Assembly: GCA_015066085.1 (NCBI GenBank)
Contig: SVPA01000006.1
Coordinates: forward strand, 1 to 64,000
From: Oscillospiraceae bacterium
GTDB lineage: Bacteria > Bacillota > Clostridia > Oscillospirales > Acutalibacteraceae
Reading direction: 5' to 3'
DNA: 64,000 bases
The position numbers were made by a program, and so were the translations under genes. Shown piece after piece: positions 7,104 through 15,135 of this stretch. The notes beneath the pieces were generated by a model that was not told the origin of the DNA, searched no databases, and saw nothing but the letters and a program-made list of their open reading frames with translations. Positions within the stretch are counted from its first letter, which is position 1. The number at the start of each line of letters is the position of its first letter.

Positions 7104-7886
7104 ATGGAAAAAGTTTTAAAAAGTTTTAAAAGTTTAAAAGAGCCTATTCTTTGCACAATGCTTCAATGCGAAACAGAAGAATCGGTAATTGAAAAAATAG
7201 AAAAGGCTAATATGCTCGGAACCGACGCCTTCGGGCTTCAGGTTGAAAATTTAAATCTTGAGTATCATACCCCTAAAACATATAAAAAACTCTTTTCTTG
7301 TATGCAGGGTAAACCCTGTTATGCAACCTGTTATAGGTTTGGCAAAAATGTGGGAAAAAGCGACCTCGAACTCGCAAAGGAACTGCTTATTTTGGCTAAA
7401 AGCGGAGCAACCCTTGTAGATGTAATGGGAGATTTGTTTTCAAAACACCCCGAAGAGTTAACCGATAACGTTAAGGCAATAGAAAAACAAATCGAACTTA
7501 TTGACAAATTGCACGCACTTGGCGCACAGGTTCTTATCTCTTCCCACCTTTATAAATTTGCTCCCCCAAAAAGGGTTTTAGAAATAGCCCTAGAGCAAAA
7601 GCGCCGAGGAGCCGATATAATAAAAATCGTAACGGCGGCAAATAACGAGGAAGAGCAAGAAATAAACCTTGAAACAACTAAACTTTTAAAAAAAGAGTTA
7701 AATCTGCCCTTTGTGTTTCTTTCTAACGGCGAATGTTTTATTCACAGAAGGCGGGGTATAGAACTTGGCGCTTCTATGTGTTTGTGCGCTTTGGAGTATG
7801 ATAAACTTGCTACAAAGGCGCAACCGCTACTCAGTGAAATGATTTTAGTTAAAAATAAAATTACAAATAAAGGAGAAAACTTATGA
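7104..7886 (+). CDS. Type I 3-dehydroquinate dehydratase-like lyase
   Basis: A 260-residue TIM-barrel protein of the class I dehydroquinase family. The Schiff-base lysine (K174 in GADIIKIVT) and general-base histidine (H148 in SSHLYKF) are retained. The family segment with the Glu and Arg that hold the substrate carboxylate reads GLQVEN here instead of E-x-R-x-D, and the TCR-type motif reads TCYRF, so the substrate may not be dehydroquinate. Being inside a catabolic operon rather than with aro genes fits a dedicated dehydratase. The ribosome binding site is weak, suggesting coupling to the gene above. It overlaps the next gene by four bases. Confidence 0.65.
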   Translation: MEKVLKSFKSLKEPILCTMLQCETEESVIEKIEKANMLGTDAFGLQVENLNLEYHTPKTYKKLFSCMQGKPCYATCYRFGKNVGKSDLELAKELLILAKSGATLVDVMGDLFSKHPEELTDNVKAIEKQIELIDKLHALGAQVLISSHLYKFAPPKRVLEIALEQKRRGADIIKIVTAANNEEEQEINLETTKLLKKELNLPFVFLSNGECFIHRRRGIELGASMCLCALEYDKLATKAQPLLSEMILVKNKITNKGENL

Positions 7887-8866
7887 AAGCAATACTTGTA
7901 AATGATGACAGAAGTCTTCGTTGGGACGACGTTCCAAATCCTGTTTTAGGAAACGACGACTGCCTTGTTAAAATTGAGGCTGCTGCGCTTAACCGTGCCG
8001 ACCTTATGCAAAGAGAAGGCGACTATCCGCCTCCACCCGGCTGCCCCGAATGGATGGGCCTTGAAATTGCGGGAACTATCGTAGAAATTGCCGACGGTGC
8101 AAAAGAAAAATCCAACTGGAAGGTTGGCGACAAGGTTTGCGCTTTGCTTGGTGGCGGCGGATATGCCCAGTACGCTAACATTAAATACGATATGTTAATG
8201 CCCGTACCCGAAAACTGCTCTATGGTAGAGGCTGCCGCAATTCCCGAAGCCTTTGCTACCGCTTACCTTAACCTCTTTATCGAAGGTAACATTAAAGAGG
8301 GCGATACCCTTTTAATGAACGCCGGCGCATCGGGTCTTGCAAGCGTTATTATTCCTATGGCTAAGGCTTTTGGTGTTCGTGTTATTACAACCGTTTTAAC
8401 CGACGAATTCGCAAACAGCATTAAACACCTTAACGCCGACCGCGTTGTTGTAACAACCAAAGAAGATATCGTAGAAGTTTTAAAAGAAGAACTCGAAAAC
8501 GGCCACCCTGTTGATGTTGCTATCGACTGTCTTGGCGGCGAAATTATGGGCAAATGTATTCACTTCTTAAAACACGGCGCTCGTTGGATTATGATAGCCG
8601 CTCTCGCGGGTCAAAAAACCGAAATCGACCTTAAAAACATCTATGTTAGAAACGTTCGCATTATCGGTTCTACCCTTCGTTCCCGTACTCCCGCCGTTAA
8701 GGCTCAAATCCTCTCCGAACTCGTAGAAAAGGTTTGGCCTAAGGTAGCAACAGGCAAGGTTAAACCTACTATTTATAAGGTTCTTCCCATAACCGAAGCC
8801 GAAGCAGCCCACGACATTCTATACAAAGGTCAAAACGTTGGTAAAGTAGTTCTAACCGTAGAATAA
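7883..8866 (+). CDS. Quinone-oxidoreductase-type MDR protein (zinc-free)
   Basis: A 327-residue NADPH-binding reductase of the quinone oxidoreductase (PIG3-like) branch. It shows NRADLMQREGDYPPPPG near residue 40, PEAFATAYLNLF, and the nucleotide loop NAGASGLAS. The last gene of the operon, its ATG overlaps the previous stop (ATGA). It may reduce an enone or enal formed by the dehydratase-like protein upstream (inference). Codon use is strongly biased to CTT and AAC, like other well-expressed genes in the window. Confidence 0.8.
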   Translation: MKAILVNDDRSLRWDDVPNPVLGNDDCLVKIEAAALNRADLMQREGDYPPPPGCPEWMGLEIAGTIVEIADGAKEKSNWKVGDKVCALLGGGGYAQYANIKYDMLMPVPENCSMVEAAAIPEAFATAYLNLFIEGNIKEGDTLLMNAGASGLASVIIPMAKAFGVRVITTVLTDEFANSIKHLNADRVVVTTKEDIVEVLKEELENGHPVDVAIDCLGGEIMGKCIHFLKHGARWIMIAALAGQKTEIDLKNIYVRNVRIIGSTLRSRTPAVKAQILSELVEKVWPKVATGKVKPTIYKVLPITEAEAAHDILYKGQNVGKVVLTVE

Positions 8867-8883
8867 AAAACAACCCCATAAAC

Positions 8884-8917
8884 AAAAGCGAGGTGAAATT
8901 CACCTCGCTTTTCTTAT
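8884..8917. terminator. Bidirectional terminator; member of the GCGAGGTGA hairpin family
   Basis: AAAAGCGAGGTGA pairs with TCACCTCGCTTTT around a three-base loop. It serves the operon ending at 8866 and the minus-strand gene ending at 8914. Near-identical hairpins recur at 10303, 15036 (half only) and, in a variant, 15933. Confidence 0.85.
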
Positions 8918-10074
8918 TTTTTAAGGTCCTTTTCGTGTAAAACCACGCCAACGGCTTGTAATTTGTGTTGTAACTTTAAAATATCAATAGTCGTAAAATC
9001 GTCGGTCATTGCCGCGGCTGTTCCTGCCGCCTGGCCCGTTACGGCACAACAAGGAATAACACGCATTATGTCCCATAAGGTCTGGTTTACCGAAGTGCAC
9101 CGACCGGCAACGATTAAGTTTTTCATTTTTTTGTTATAAAGAGTTCTGAAAGGAACTTCATATACAGGGCCCCGCTTTTTCCAATTTGAAACCATACCTA
9201 TGGAGTCTTCAAAATAGGTATGCATACCGGTATGTGAAAGTTCATATTCGCCGACAATCTTTCGTGTCATTCGAATTTGCGGTATCGTTGCAATGGTTGA
9301 AAGGGTTGCCTCTTTGTCGCTTTCCCTTTTTTCAAGCCAATGTTTTAATGTTTTTTGGTGGGAAAGACAAACCTGCTCGGAAATCTCCTTTCCGTCAAGA
9401 CCGGCAAATCGACGCTCGTCAAGCGGTTTGGGAGTACTGCCTGTCTTTTCTTCTTCGGGGATATCCGCCTCGCCCACCATTTGAAGATGATATCCGCTTG
9501 AATCGGTATAATAATACCAAGCGGCAAGAAGGTTCCCCTGTTCAAAATGGGCGGTAGGCACACCCGCAAAATGAGCAATGTCACAATCTCCCGTAGCGTC
9601 TACAACCGATACGGCAGAATAGGCCGTTTTACCTGATTTATTTTCTACATAAAGTTCGGTTATGCGGTTGTTTTGGGTGGACACACCAACAACATAACTT
9701 CCGTAAAGGATATCAACTCCGTTTTCCAAGAGCAGTTTTTCGGTTAGTATTGCAAATAGTTGCGGATTATACTGTGCCTCGAAGCGCTTGTCTGATTTGC
9801 AGCCGTTCCCGTCAAGCCAGTTTTCAGGGTATCTGCCTTCGGCACCATAAGTAATTGAAAGTTTTAACAGTTCTTCTGCAATACCAAAGGAAACCTGATG
9901 CCCTAAACCGTCACAAAGGGGCAGATATATGGCAATAAGACCCGAAGTTCCAAGACCGCCGAGCATATATTGTTTTTCAAAAAGTATAACTTTTTTTCCT
10001 TCCCTTGCCGCAGCAAGTGCAGCCGAAATTCCTGCAACTCCGCCGCCACAAACGGCAACATCATAGTTTTTCAT
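8914..10074 (-). CDS. FAD-dependent oxidoreductase (FAD_oxidored family)
   Basis: A 386-residue flavoprotein. The N-terminal dinucleotide-binding fold is VAVCGGGVAGISAALAAAREGK followed by LFEKQYMLGGLGTSG. The C-terminal FAD motif is GRCTSVNQTLWDIMRVIPCCAVTGQAAG, split here only for description. This matches the family of uncharacterised dehydrogenases and dehydrating enzymes found beside carbohydrate genes. Start ATG 10074 follows AGGAG. It is convergent with the catabolic operon and shares its terminator. Substrate unknown. Confidence 0.75.
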   Translation of the reverse strand: MKNYDVAVCGGGVAGISAALAAAREGKKVILFEKQYMLGGLGTSGLIAIYLPLCDGLGHQVSFGIAEELLKLSITYGAEGRYPENWLDGNGCKSDKRFEAQYNPQLFAILTEKLLLENGVDILYGSYVVGVSTQNNRITELYVENKSGKTAYSAVSVVDATGDCDIAHFAGVPTAHFEQGNLLAAWYYYTDSSGYHLQMVGEADIPEEEKTGSTPKPLDERRFAGLDGKEISEQVCLSHQKTLKHWLEKRESDKEATLSTIATIPQIRMTRKIVGEYELSHTGMHTYFEDSIGMVSNWKKRGPVYEVPFRTLYNKKMKNLIVAGRCTSVNQTLWDIMRVIPCCAVTGQAAGTAAAMTDDFTTIDILKLQHKLQAVGVVLHEKDLKK

Positions 10075-10110
10075 AACTCCTGCCTCATTTAATATAATCT
10101 TTTTTTATAC

Positions 10111-10139
10111 AGTATATCACGCCCTTGCAAAAAAGTAAA
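10111..10139 (-). promoter_or_regulatory. Promoter of the FAD oxidoreductase gene
   Basis: Minus strand TTTACT (10139-10134), 17 bases, TATACT (10116-10111). The TTTACT box is the left end of a repeat shared with 16849. Confidence 0.6.
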
Positions 10140-10244
10140 TCGCAGCAGTATAAATTCCCACGAGTTACAAAGAATAACATCACGATTTGTAATTTAAGGA
10201 GAAATGTATATATGAAAGCAACAGGTATTGTAAGAAGAATAGAG
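10134..10244 (+). repeat. Left copy of the spoVT 5'-region repeat
   Basis: Aligns without gaps to 16849-16959. The non-coding 78 bases before each ATG agree at about four positions in five, by eye, and the block from TTTGTAATT through the ATG is identical. Ten codons of coding sequence follow. Same orientation as the right copy, about 6.7 kb away. Confidence 0.8.
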
Positions 10245-10292
10245 GCTTGTGTTATATTAGGACCAAAGTTGTCGAAACACACAAAAACATAA
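10212..10292 (+). pseudogene. Truncated SpoVT/AbrB-like gene remnant
   Basis: ATG 10212 is preceded by AAGGAGAAATGTATAT, as in the intact spoVT at 16927. The first ten residues MKATGIVRRI match the AbrB-type DNA-binding start of SpoVT. The frame then diverges after one more residue into unrelated sequence and stops at 10290-10292, 26 residues in all. The swapped-hairpin dimer needs about 50 residues, so this cannot be a functional regulator. It is best explained as a paralogue cut off by insertion or deletion. Confidence 0.7.
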
Positions 10293-10302
10293 GATACATA
10301 GC

Positions 10303-10335
10303 AAAAGCGAGGTGAATTTTCACCTCGCTTTTTTG
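10303..10335. terminator. Terminator hairpin, GCGAGGTGA family
   Basis: AAAAGCGAGGTGA, loop ATTT, TCACCTCGCTTTTTT. It would stop transcription from the truncated spoVT-like gene before the TetR promoter. Confidence 0.8.
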
Positions 10336-10364
10336 TTTAAAAACGCAAAGAAAATAAGAAACTA

Positions 10365-10397
10365 TTGCAATTTCGTAGTATATGTACTATAATAGTA
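10365..10397 (+). promoter_or_regulatory. TetR gene promoter with TAGTA/TACTA repeats
   Basis: TTGCAA (10365-10370), 17 bases, TATAAT (10388-10393). TAGTA (10376), TACTA (10385) and TAGTA (10393) alternate across the -10 region, forming two overlapping inverted repeats. This is a plausible autoregulatory operator. Confidence 0.6.
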
Positions 10398-10458
10398 GTG
10401 ATGATTTTTAGAATAATAAACTTTTGGCGTGAAAAAGACGACAGGAGGTAATATAAGC

Positions 10459-11160
10459 GTGATACGAGTAGATAGAAAAGAACTTACTCGCAGTGAGATT
10501 GTTCGGGTTGCGGCTAACTGTTTTTTGAATGACGGTTATACCAAAACGACAGTAAACTCTATGTGCAAGAAATTAAATATGAGTCCCGGTAATATGACCT
10601 TTCATTTTCCGACCAAAGAGCATATGTTGGCAGAGCTGGTTGAAATGCTTTGCAAGTATCAGTGGAAGATGATGGAGGACGAAGCCAAGGACGGATACAG
10701 TTCTATTATGGCAATATGTCTGGAACTGCTGACCATTGCTTCTGCCTGTGAACAGGACGAGGTGGCAAAGGATTTCTTCCTTTCCTCCTATCGAAGCGAG
10801 ATGTGTATGGGGCATATTCGTAAGAACGATACAGACCGAGCCAAAGAGGTGTTTAAGGAATACTGCCCCGACTGGTCAGATGAGTATTTCTCGGAAGCGG
10901 AAACCTTGGTGTCAGGAATTGAGTATGCCGTGTTTTTCACCACTTCCGACTCTGCGCCGTTAGACGTTCGAGTAGCAGGAGCACTCAGAACAATCCTTTC
11001 GATCTATAACGTCCCCAAGGAGATTCGAGACGAAAAAATCAAGAAGGTGCTTTCGATGAATTATAAAAAGCTTGGTCTTGATACGTTAAAGAAATTCAGA
11101 GAGTACGTAGATCAAACAACCGAACAGGCTTTGTTTGACCTGCTGAAACGGAAAAACTAA
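10459..11160 (+). CDS. TetR/AcrR-family transcriptional regulator
   Basis: A 233-residue regulator with an N-terminal helix-turn-helix at about residues 12-58 (RSEIVRVAANCFLNDGY, MSPGNMTFHFPTKEHML). The C-terminal ligand domain is unassigned. The start is GTG 10459, ten bases after AGGAGG; an upstream GTG at 10429 lacks a ribosome binding site. Codon use (more CTG, GAG and AAG) differs from the flanking chromosome, suggesting transfer. It precedes a large surface protein and may regulate it and itself. Confidence 0.8.
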   Translation: MIRVDRKELTRSEIVRVAANCFLNDGYTKTTVNSMCKKLNMSPGNMTFHFPTKEHMLAELVEMLCKYQWKMMEDEAKDGYSSIMAICLELLTIASACEQDEVAKDFFLSSYRSEMCMGHIRKNDTDRAKEVFKEYCPDWSDEYFSEAETLVSGIEYAVFFTTSDSAPLDVRVAGALRTILSIYNVPKEIRDEKIKKVLSMNYKKLGLDTLKKFREYVDQTTEQALFDLLKRKN

Positions 11161-11346
11161 ATGCAGAATGCAAAATGCAAAATGCGGAATGAGGAACGGG
11201 TAATGGATAATATTATTGAAAAGAAGAGTTTTGATTTTGTCGTAAGAATTGTAAAACTCTATAAACTTTTATGTGAAGAAAAACGTCAGTTTATATTATC
11301 GAAACAACTGCTACTAATTCTGCATCCTGCACTTACTTGGAGGTAA
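11161..11346 (+). pseudogene. Remnant of a four-helix-bundle (23S rRNA IVS-type) protein element
   Basis: From ATG 11203 the product begins MDNIIEKKSFDFVVRIVKLY and continues KLLCEEKRQFILSKQLL, the typical start of the TIGR02436/IVP four-helix-bundle family of about 120 residues. It then ends after a few unrelated residues at 11346. The 5' edge (11161-11195) is a tract of repeated AATGCAAA/AATGCGG units, and the 3' edge carries CTAATTCTGCATCCTGC, its rough inverted counterpart. Such repeats commonly flank these genes. It reads as a decayed, internally deleted mobile-type unit lodged between the TetR and surface-protein genes. Confidence 0.6.
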
Positions 11347-11350
11347 CGAT

Positions 11351-14300
11351 GTGAAAACGAAAAAACAATTTGCGAAAAAATTTCTCAGTATACTGATTTG
11401 CGCGACATTTGTGATATCTTATATGCGTTTTTTAAACATTACTGCCGATGCGGCATCTTTAAGTATTTTAGGCTTTGATAAGTACGGTATTACGGTTACA
11501 AGTTCATATGCCAAGTGTACTGAAAGAAATGTGCACCACACAATGTTTAGTGGAGGCCATCTTAATACCGATAGCAACGTAACATTTAAAATTGAAATAA
11601 TAGATGATAAACCTATCAATGGGTTTGTTACCGCCCAATTTGTTGCTCAATATGATTGCACATATCAGAATAAGACCATATATAGAAACGGCACCTTTGA
11701 ACTGGATTGTTCCTGTGATAAAAGTTACGATTATGGTTCCTCTCCAAGAGTATATTTCGATGATGGTTCTAATATTTCAATACATATGGAGCGAAGTGCA
11801 AAAGCACACAAGATGGACTGGAAATCAAATGGAAATAATACCCATACAAGTACCTGCAGCGTGTGTGATGAAACGGTTACAGAAGCTTGTGGGGGAGCCA
11901 CCGATGTTACCTGTACAAAATATGGTACCTGTACAACCTGTGGAGCAAGTTATAATGCTCCTAATGTTCATGAGTGGAAATATTCTGTCACAGACAATAT
12001 AATAACCAAATCCTGTGATTGTAATAAGGTTGACAATGCAACTGCTACGCTATCTGCAGATAAAAATTCGTATGCCTACACAGGATCAGAAATAACACCT
12101 TTGTATGTGGAGTATTCCTTTAACTGGACAGATGAGAAACCCGCAATTATGTATTTTAACAATACCGAGTTGGGTTATGCAAGCGGAAGCATCACCATCA
12201 ATGGTTGCACCGCAACCAAGACTTTTAAAATCGAGGAGGCAAATATAAGCGATGCAACCATAACATTAAATCCTGAAAACGGCACATACAATGGCAGTGC
12301 CTATACCCCCGATGTTACGGTTACCTTTAACGGCGCAACCCTTGTAAAAGATACGGATTACGTTTTGTCTTGGGAACCGTCCGAACTTACAAACGCAGGC
12401 TCCTACACTGCTACGATTACTGGCAAGGGTAATTTTAAAGGCACAAAGAATGCGGTATTCAGCATCAATCCTGCGGATATCAAAGGTGCCGTTGTTACTT
12501 TGGATCAGAACACCTTTGTCTACGACGGCCAGTCTCACAAGCCTACGGTGAGCGTTACCTTTAACGGTGCTACACTGACGGAAGGTGTAGATTATGAGGT
12601 ATATTATTTGGGTTCGGACCAAATTATGAAATGGGACAACGGCGAGCCGGTAAAATTCTTTGGAACCGGAAAGGAAAGCGGCGACAGCATAAATGCCGGT
12701 CAGTATTATGCGGTTGTGTTCGGCAAGGGAAATTTCGCTGCAAATAGTCGCTTTGCCTATGCCGCATACACTATCAAGCAGGCAAAAAACGCTTGGGTCA
12801 CAGAACCGTCAATCAGTGGTTGGACTTACGGCGAAGCCGCCAATGCACCGACAGCTGAAGCTAAATTTGGTACTGTATATGTGCTTTACGACGGAACTGC
12901 AAACGACGGAACTACCTACAACAGCGATACTCCGCCCACCAAGGCAGGCAACTATGTTGCTCGGTTTTTTGTAGATGAAGCGGCGAATTACGAGCCAATC
13001 GGTAATGATGTAGAATTCATTATCGCAAAGGCTGACCAAGCGGCACCGACAGGGCTTACCAAGACGGATACTACTTATTTTGGCAAAGCAGACGGTAAAA
13101 TCTCCGGTCTTACATCTGCGATGGAATTCCGCAAGGAAGGAGATTCCGCTTATACCGCCGGTTTCGACGGAACTCTCGAATATCTTGCAGCAGGAACCTA
13201 TTATGTGCGCTATCAGGGTGATGCGAACCACAATCCGTCTCCCGATGCGGTTGTAACCGTTAAAAACGGCAGAAAACTGCAGATCGTTGTTCCGCAAAAT
13301 CAAGTGGGTTACACAGTAACGGTCAATAAGACTGAGATGGAATACGAGGGCAACTATACGCTAAAGGTCGAAATCCACGAAGGCTATATCGCTACAGAGG
13401 ATTTCAAGATTATCATCTCAAACTGGGAATGCGGTCAACAAGCAGGTGTTGAAGAAACCTATATGAATGCCATTGCCGACCAGATTATTGAGGTGCGGGG
13501 CGTTGCAGACATTACTCCGCCTGCTGCTGAAATCAAGGTAAAAGAAAACAAGTGGACTTCTTTCTGGAATAACCTTACCTTTGGTCTGTTCTTCAAGGAA
13601 ACGCAGGATGTTACTATTACCACAACAGATAAAGGCAGTGGCGTAAAGAGCATTCAGTATTACCTTTCCGACAGAGAACTGGAACGTGACGAGGTAGATA
13701 CAATCACTGATTGGGTTGCTTATAGCGGCACATTCAAAATCAATCCCGACAACCGTTACGTGATCTATGTAAAAGCGACCGATAATGCTGGTAATGTAGA
13801 ATATATCAACTCCGAAGGTATCGTGTTGGATGCTACCGCTCCCGTGCTTTACGGCATTGAAAACGGCGGCGTATACCACGGCGATAAGGTGTTTAAGGCT
13901 ACGGACGAAAACTTCCTCAAGATCGAGGTGGACGGTATTGATATTACCGATACCACCGAGGGAGATGCCGAGTTTAAGATCGCTGCCGATAATGCCGAGC
14001 ATATCGTCACCGTAACCGACAGGGCGGGCAATGTGACCGAATACAAGGTGATGGTATACAAGAACTACACCGTAACCTACAAGGCTGACGGTGAGCCGAT
14101 TTCTACCGAAACCGTTGGACACGGCAAGGATGCAAACCTTCCCGCTGTTCCTGCAAAGAACGGATACGTTGGCAAGTGGGACAGCGACGGCAAGAACATC
14201 ACCGGTGATACAACAATTACGGTGGTTTACACGGAAATTCCTGTTGTAAAGCCCAATGAAGTGAAACCGGAGGATAAGACCGACCTTGAAGATGCCAAGG

Positions 14301-14725
14301 CAAAACTTGAAGAAATGCTGAAGGACTGTGGCTACGCCGAGGATGCCAAGAAGGACATTCAGGAATCTATCGACGAGATTGATGATGCCCTCGAAGTAAT
14401 CGGCAATGTAGAAGCAGTCGAAGAATTGATTGATAAGCTCCCCGACACCATCAAGAAGGACGACGAAGCGGCTATCAAAACGGCGGACGATGCCTATAAC
14501 GCTCTTACTGACTACGAGAAATCTCTTGTTGACGAAGATGCAAAGAAGGCACTCACCGATGCTAAAGCAACTTTGGCAGAGCTGAAAAAGTCTGCTGACA
14601 CCGACAGTACTCAGACCGGCGATAACAGCAATATGTTTCTTTGGATCGCACTCCTCTTTATCGGCGTTGGCGCAGTAATTACTCTGACCGTTGTTGATAG
14701 AAAGAGAAGAACAGCAAAGAGATAA
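11351..14725 (+). CDS. Large cell-surface protein with MBG/Ig-like repeats and a wall-anchor-like C-terminus
   Basis: A 1124-residue secreted protein, start GTG 11351 seven bases after GGAGG. A signal peptide spans about residues 1-34 (KKFLSILICATFVISY, cut near ADAA). A Cys-paired segment (CSVCDE, CTTCGA) lies near 160-205. Then come two or three MBG-like repeats (each with VTVTFNGATL) near 290-570, Ig-like or HYR-type modules with ATDNAGNV near 710-890, and an InlB B-repeat-like unit near 900-960. A helical region follows, then QTGDNSN, a membrane helix and RKRRTAKR. The sorting signal is TGD-type, not LPxTG. Probable adhesin or matrix-binding protein. Codon use is unlike the core genes. 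Confidence 0.8.
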   Translation: MKTKKQFAKKFLSILICATFVISYMRFLNITADAASLSILGFDKYGITVTSSYAKCTERNVHHTMFSGGHLNTDSNVTFKIEIIDDKPINGFVTAQFVAQYDCTYQNKTIYRNGTFELDCSCDKSYDYGSSPRVYFDDGSNISIHMERSAKAHKMDWKSNGNNTHTSTCSVCDETVTEACGGATDVTCTKYGTCTTCGASYNAPNVHEWKYSVTDNIITKSCDCNKVDNATATLSADKNSYAYTGSEITPLYVEYSFNWTDEKPAIMYFNNTELGYASGSITINGCTATKTFKIEEANISDATITLNPENGTYNGSAYTPDVTVTFNGATLVKDTDYVLSWEPSELTNAGSYTATITGKGNFKGTKNAVFSINPADIKGAVVTLDQNTFVYDGQSHKPTVSVTFNGATLTEGVDYEVYYLGSDQIMKWDNGEPVKFFGTGKESGDSINAGQYYAVVFGKGNFAANSRFAYAAYTIKQAKNAWVTEPSISGWTYGEAANAPTAEAKFGTVYVLYDGTANDGTTYNSDTPPTKAGNYVARFFVDEAANYEPIGNDVEFIIAKADQAAPTGLTKTDTTYFGKADGKISGLTSAMEFRKEGDSAYTAGFDGTLEYLAAGTYYVRYQGDANHNPSPDAVVTVKNGRKLQIVVPQNQVGYTVTVNKTEMEYEGNYTLKVEIHEGYIATEDFKIIISNWECGQQAGVEETYMNAIADQIIEVRGVADITPPAAEIKVKENKWTSFWNNLTFGLFFKETQDVTITTTDKGSGVKSIQYYLSDRELERDEVDTITDWVAYSGTFKINPDNRYVIYVKATDNAGNVEYINSEGIVLDATAPVLYGIENGGVYHGDKVFKATDENFLKIEVDGIDITDTTEGDAEFKIAADNAEHIVTVTDRAGNVTEYKVMVYKNYTVTYKADGEPISTETVGHGKDANLPAVPAKNGYVGKWDSDGKNITGDTTITVVYTEIPVVKPNEVKPEDKTDLEDAKAKLEEMLKDCGYAEDAKKDIQESIDEIDDALEVIGNVEAVEELIDKLPDTIKKDDEAAIKTADDAYNALTDYEKSLVDEDAKKALTDAKATLAELKKSADTDSTQTGDNSNMFLWIALLFIGVGAVITLTVVDRKRRTAKR

Positions 14726-14743
14726 AAATCAATAACTAACAGC

Positions 14744-14778
14744 CAAGGGCGGTGACTCGAAAAAGTCATCGCCCTTTT
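14744..14778 (+). terminator. Terminator after the surface protein
   Basis: AAGGGCGGTGACT pairs with AGTCATCGCCCTT around a short loop, followed by TTTTC. Confidence 0.8.
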
Positions 14779-15060
14779 CACATCTCAATTTGAAATTAAA
14801 AAAACAATTGGAAATTCTACTCATAATTTCTACAAAAAGTGTGATACTAACAAAGAAAAAAACAACAACTCGTCCCAGATAAGGACCTTGGTAGTGTCGT
14901 ACTTTTTGGATGGAACAAGGCTTGATTTGAGCAAAACAAAAAAACCGAAAACCCGCATAAATACTGGGGTTTTCGCTGGTTTGCCCCATTGAACGCATTG
15001 GTGTTAAAACAGGTTTTTAGCGTTTTTTATACATAACAAAAGCGAGGTGAATTTTATCTT
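14779..15060. other. Intergenic stretch without a recognisable gene; likely decayed
   Basis: No convincing coding frame or family match. A 9-bp stem CGAAAACCC/GGGTTTTCG lies at 14946-14975. At 15036-15055 there is the left half of the GCGAGGTGA hairpin found complete at 8884 and 10303, preceded by the same ATACATA flank as the 10303 copy, but the right half is missing. A minus-strand frame of 89 codons crosses the terminator and has no ribosome binding site. Confidence 0.5.
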
Positions 15061-15075
15061 GGTTTTTGAGTGGGT

Positions 15076-15104
15076 TTGATTTCTTATCATATATATGGTA
15101 TAAT
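15076..15104 (+). promoter_or_regulatory. Promoter of the Abi-alpha-like gene
   Basis: TTGATT (15076-15081), 17 bases, TATAAT (15099-15104), then GAAAGGTG before ATG 15136. Confidence 0.7.
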
Positions 15105-15135
15105 TTGCTCATAATTTGTTGAAAGGTGTAGAATT

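Noticed and set aside
13418..14122. 234-codon minus-strand frame inside the surface-protein gene
   Set aside because: Antisense to an intact modular protein, no ribosome binding site, no recognisable domain.
14729..14998. 89-codon minus-strand frame in the gene-poor stretch
   Set aside because: It crosses the terminator hairpin of the surface-protein gene, has no ribosome binding site and shows no domain. I keep the stretch as decayed sequence.
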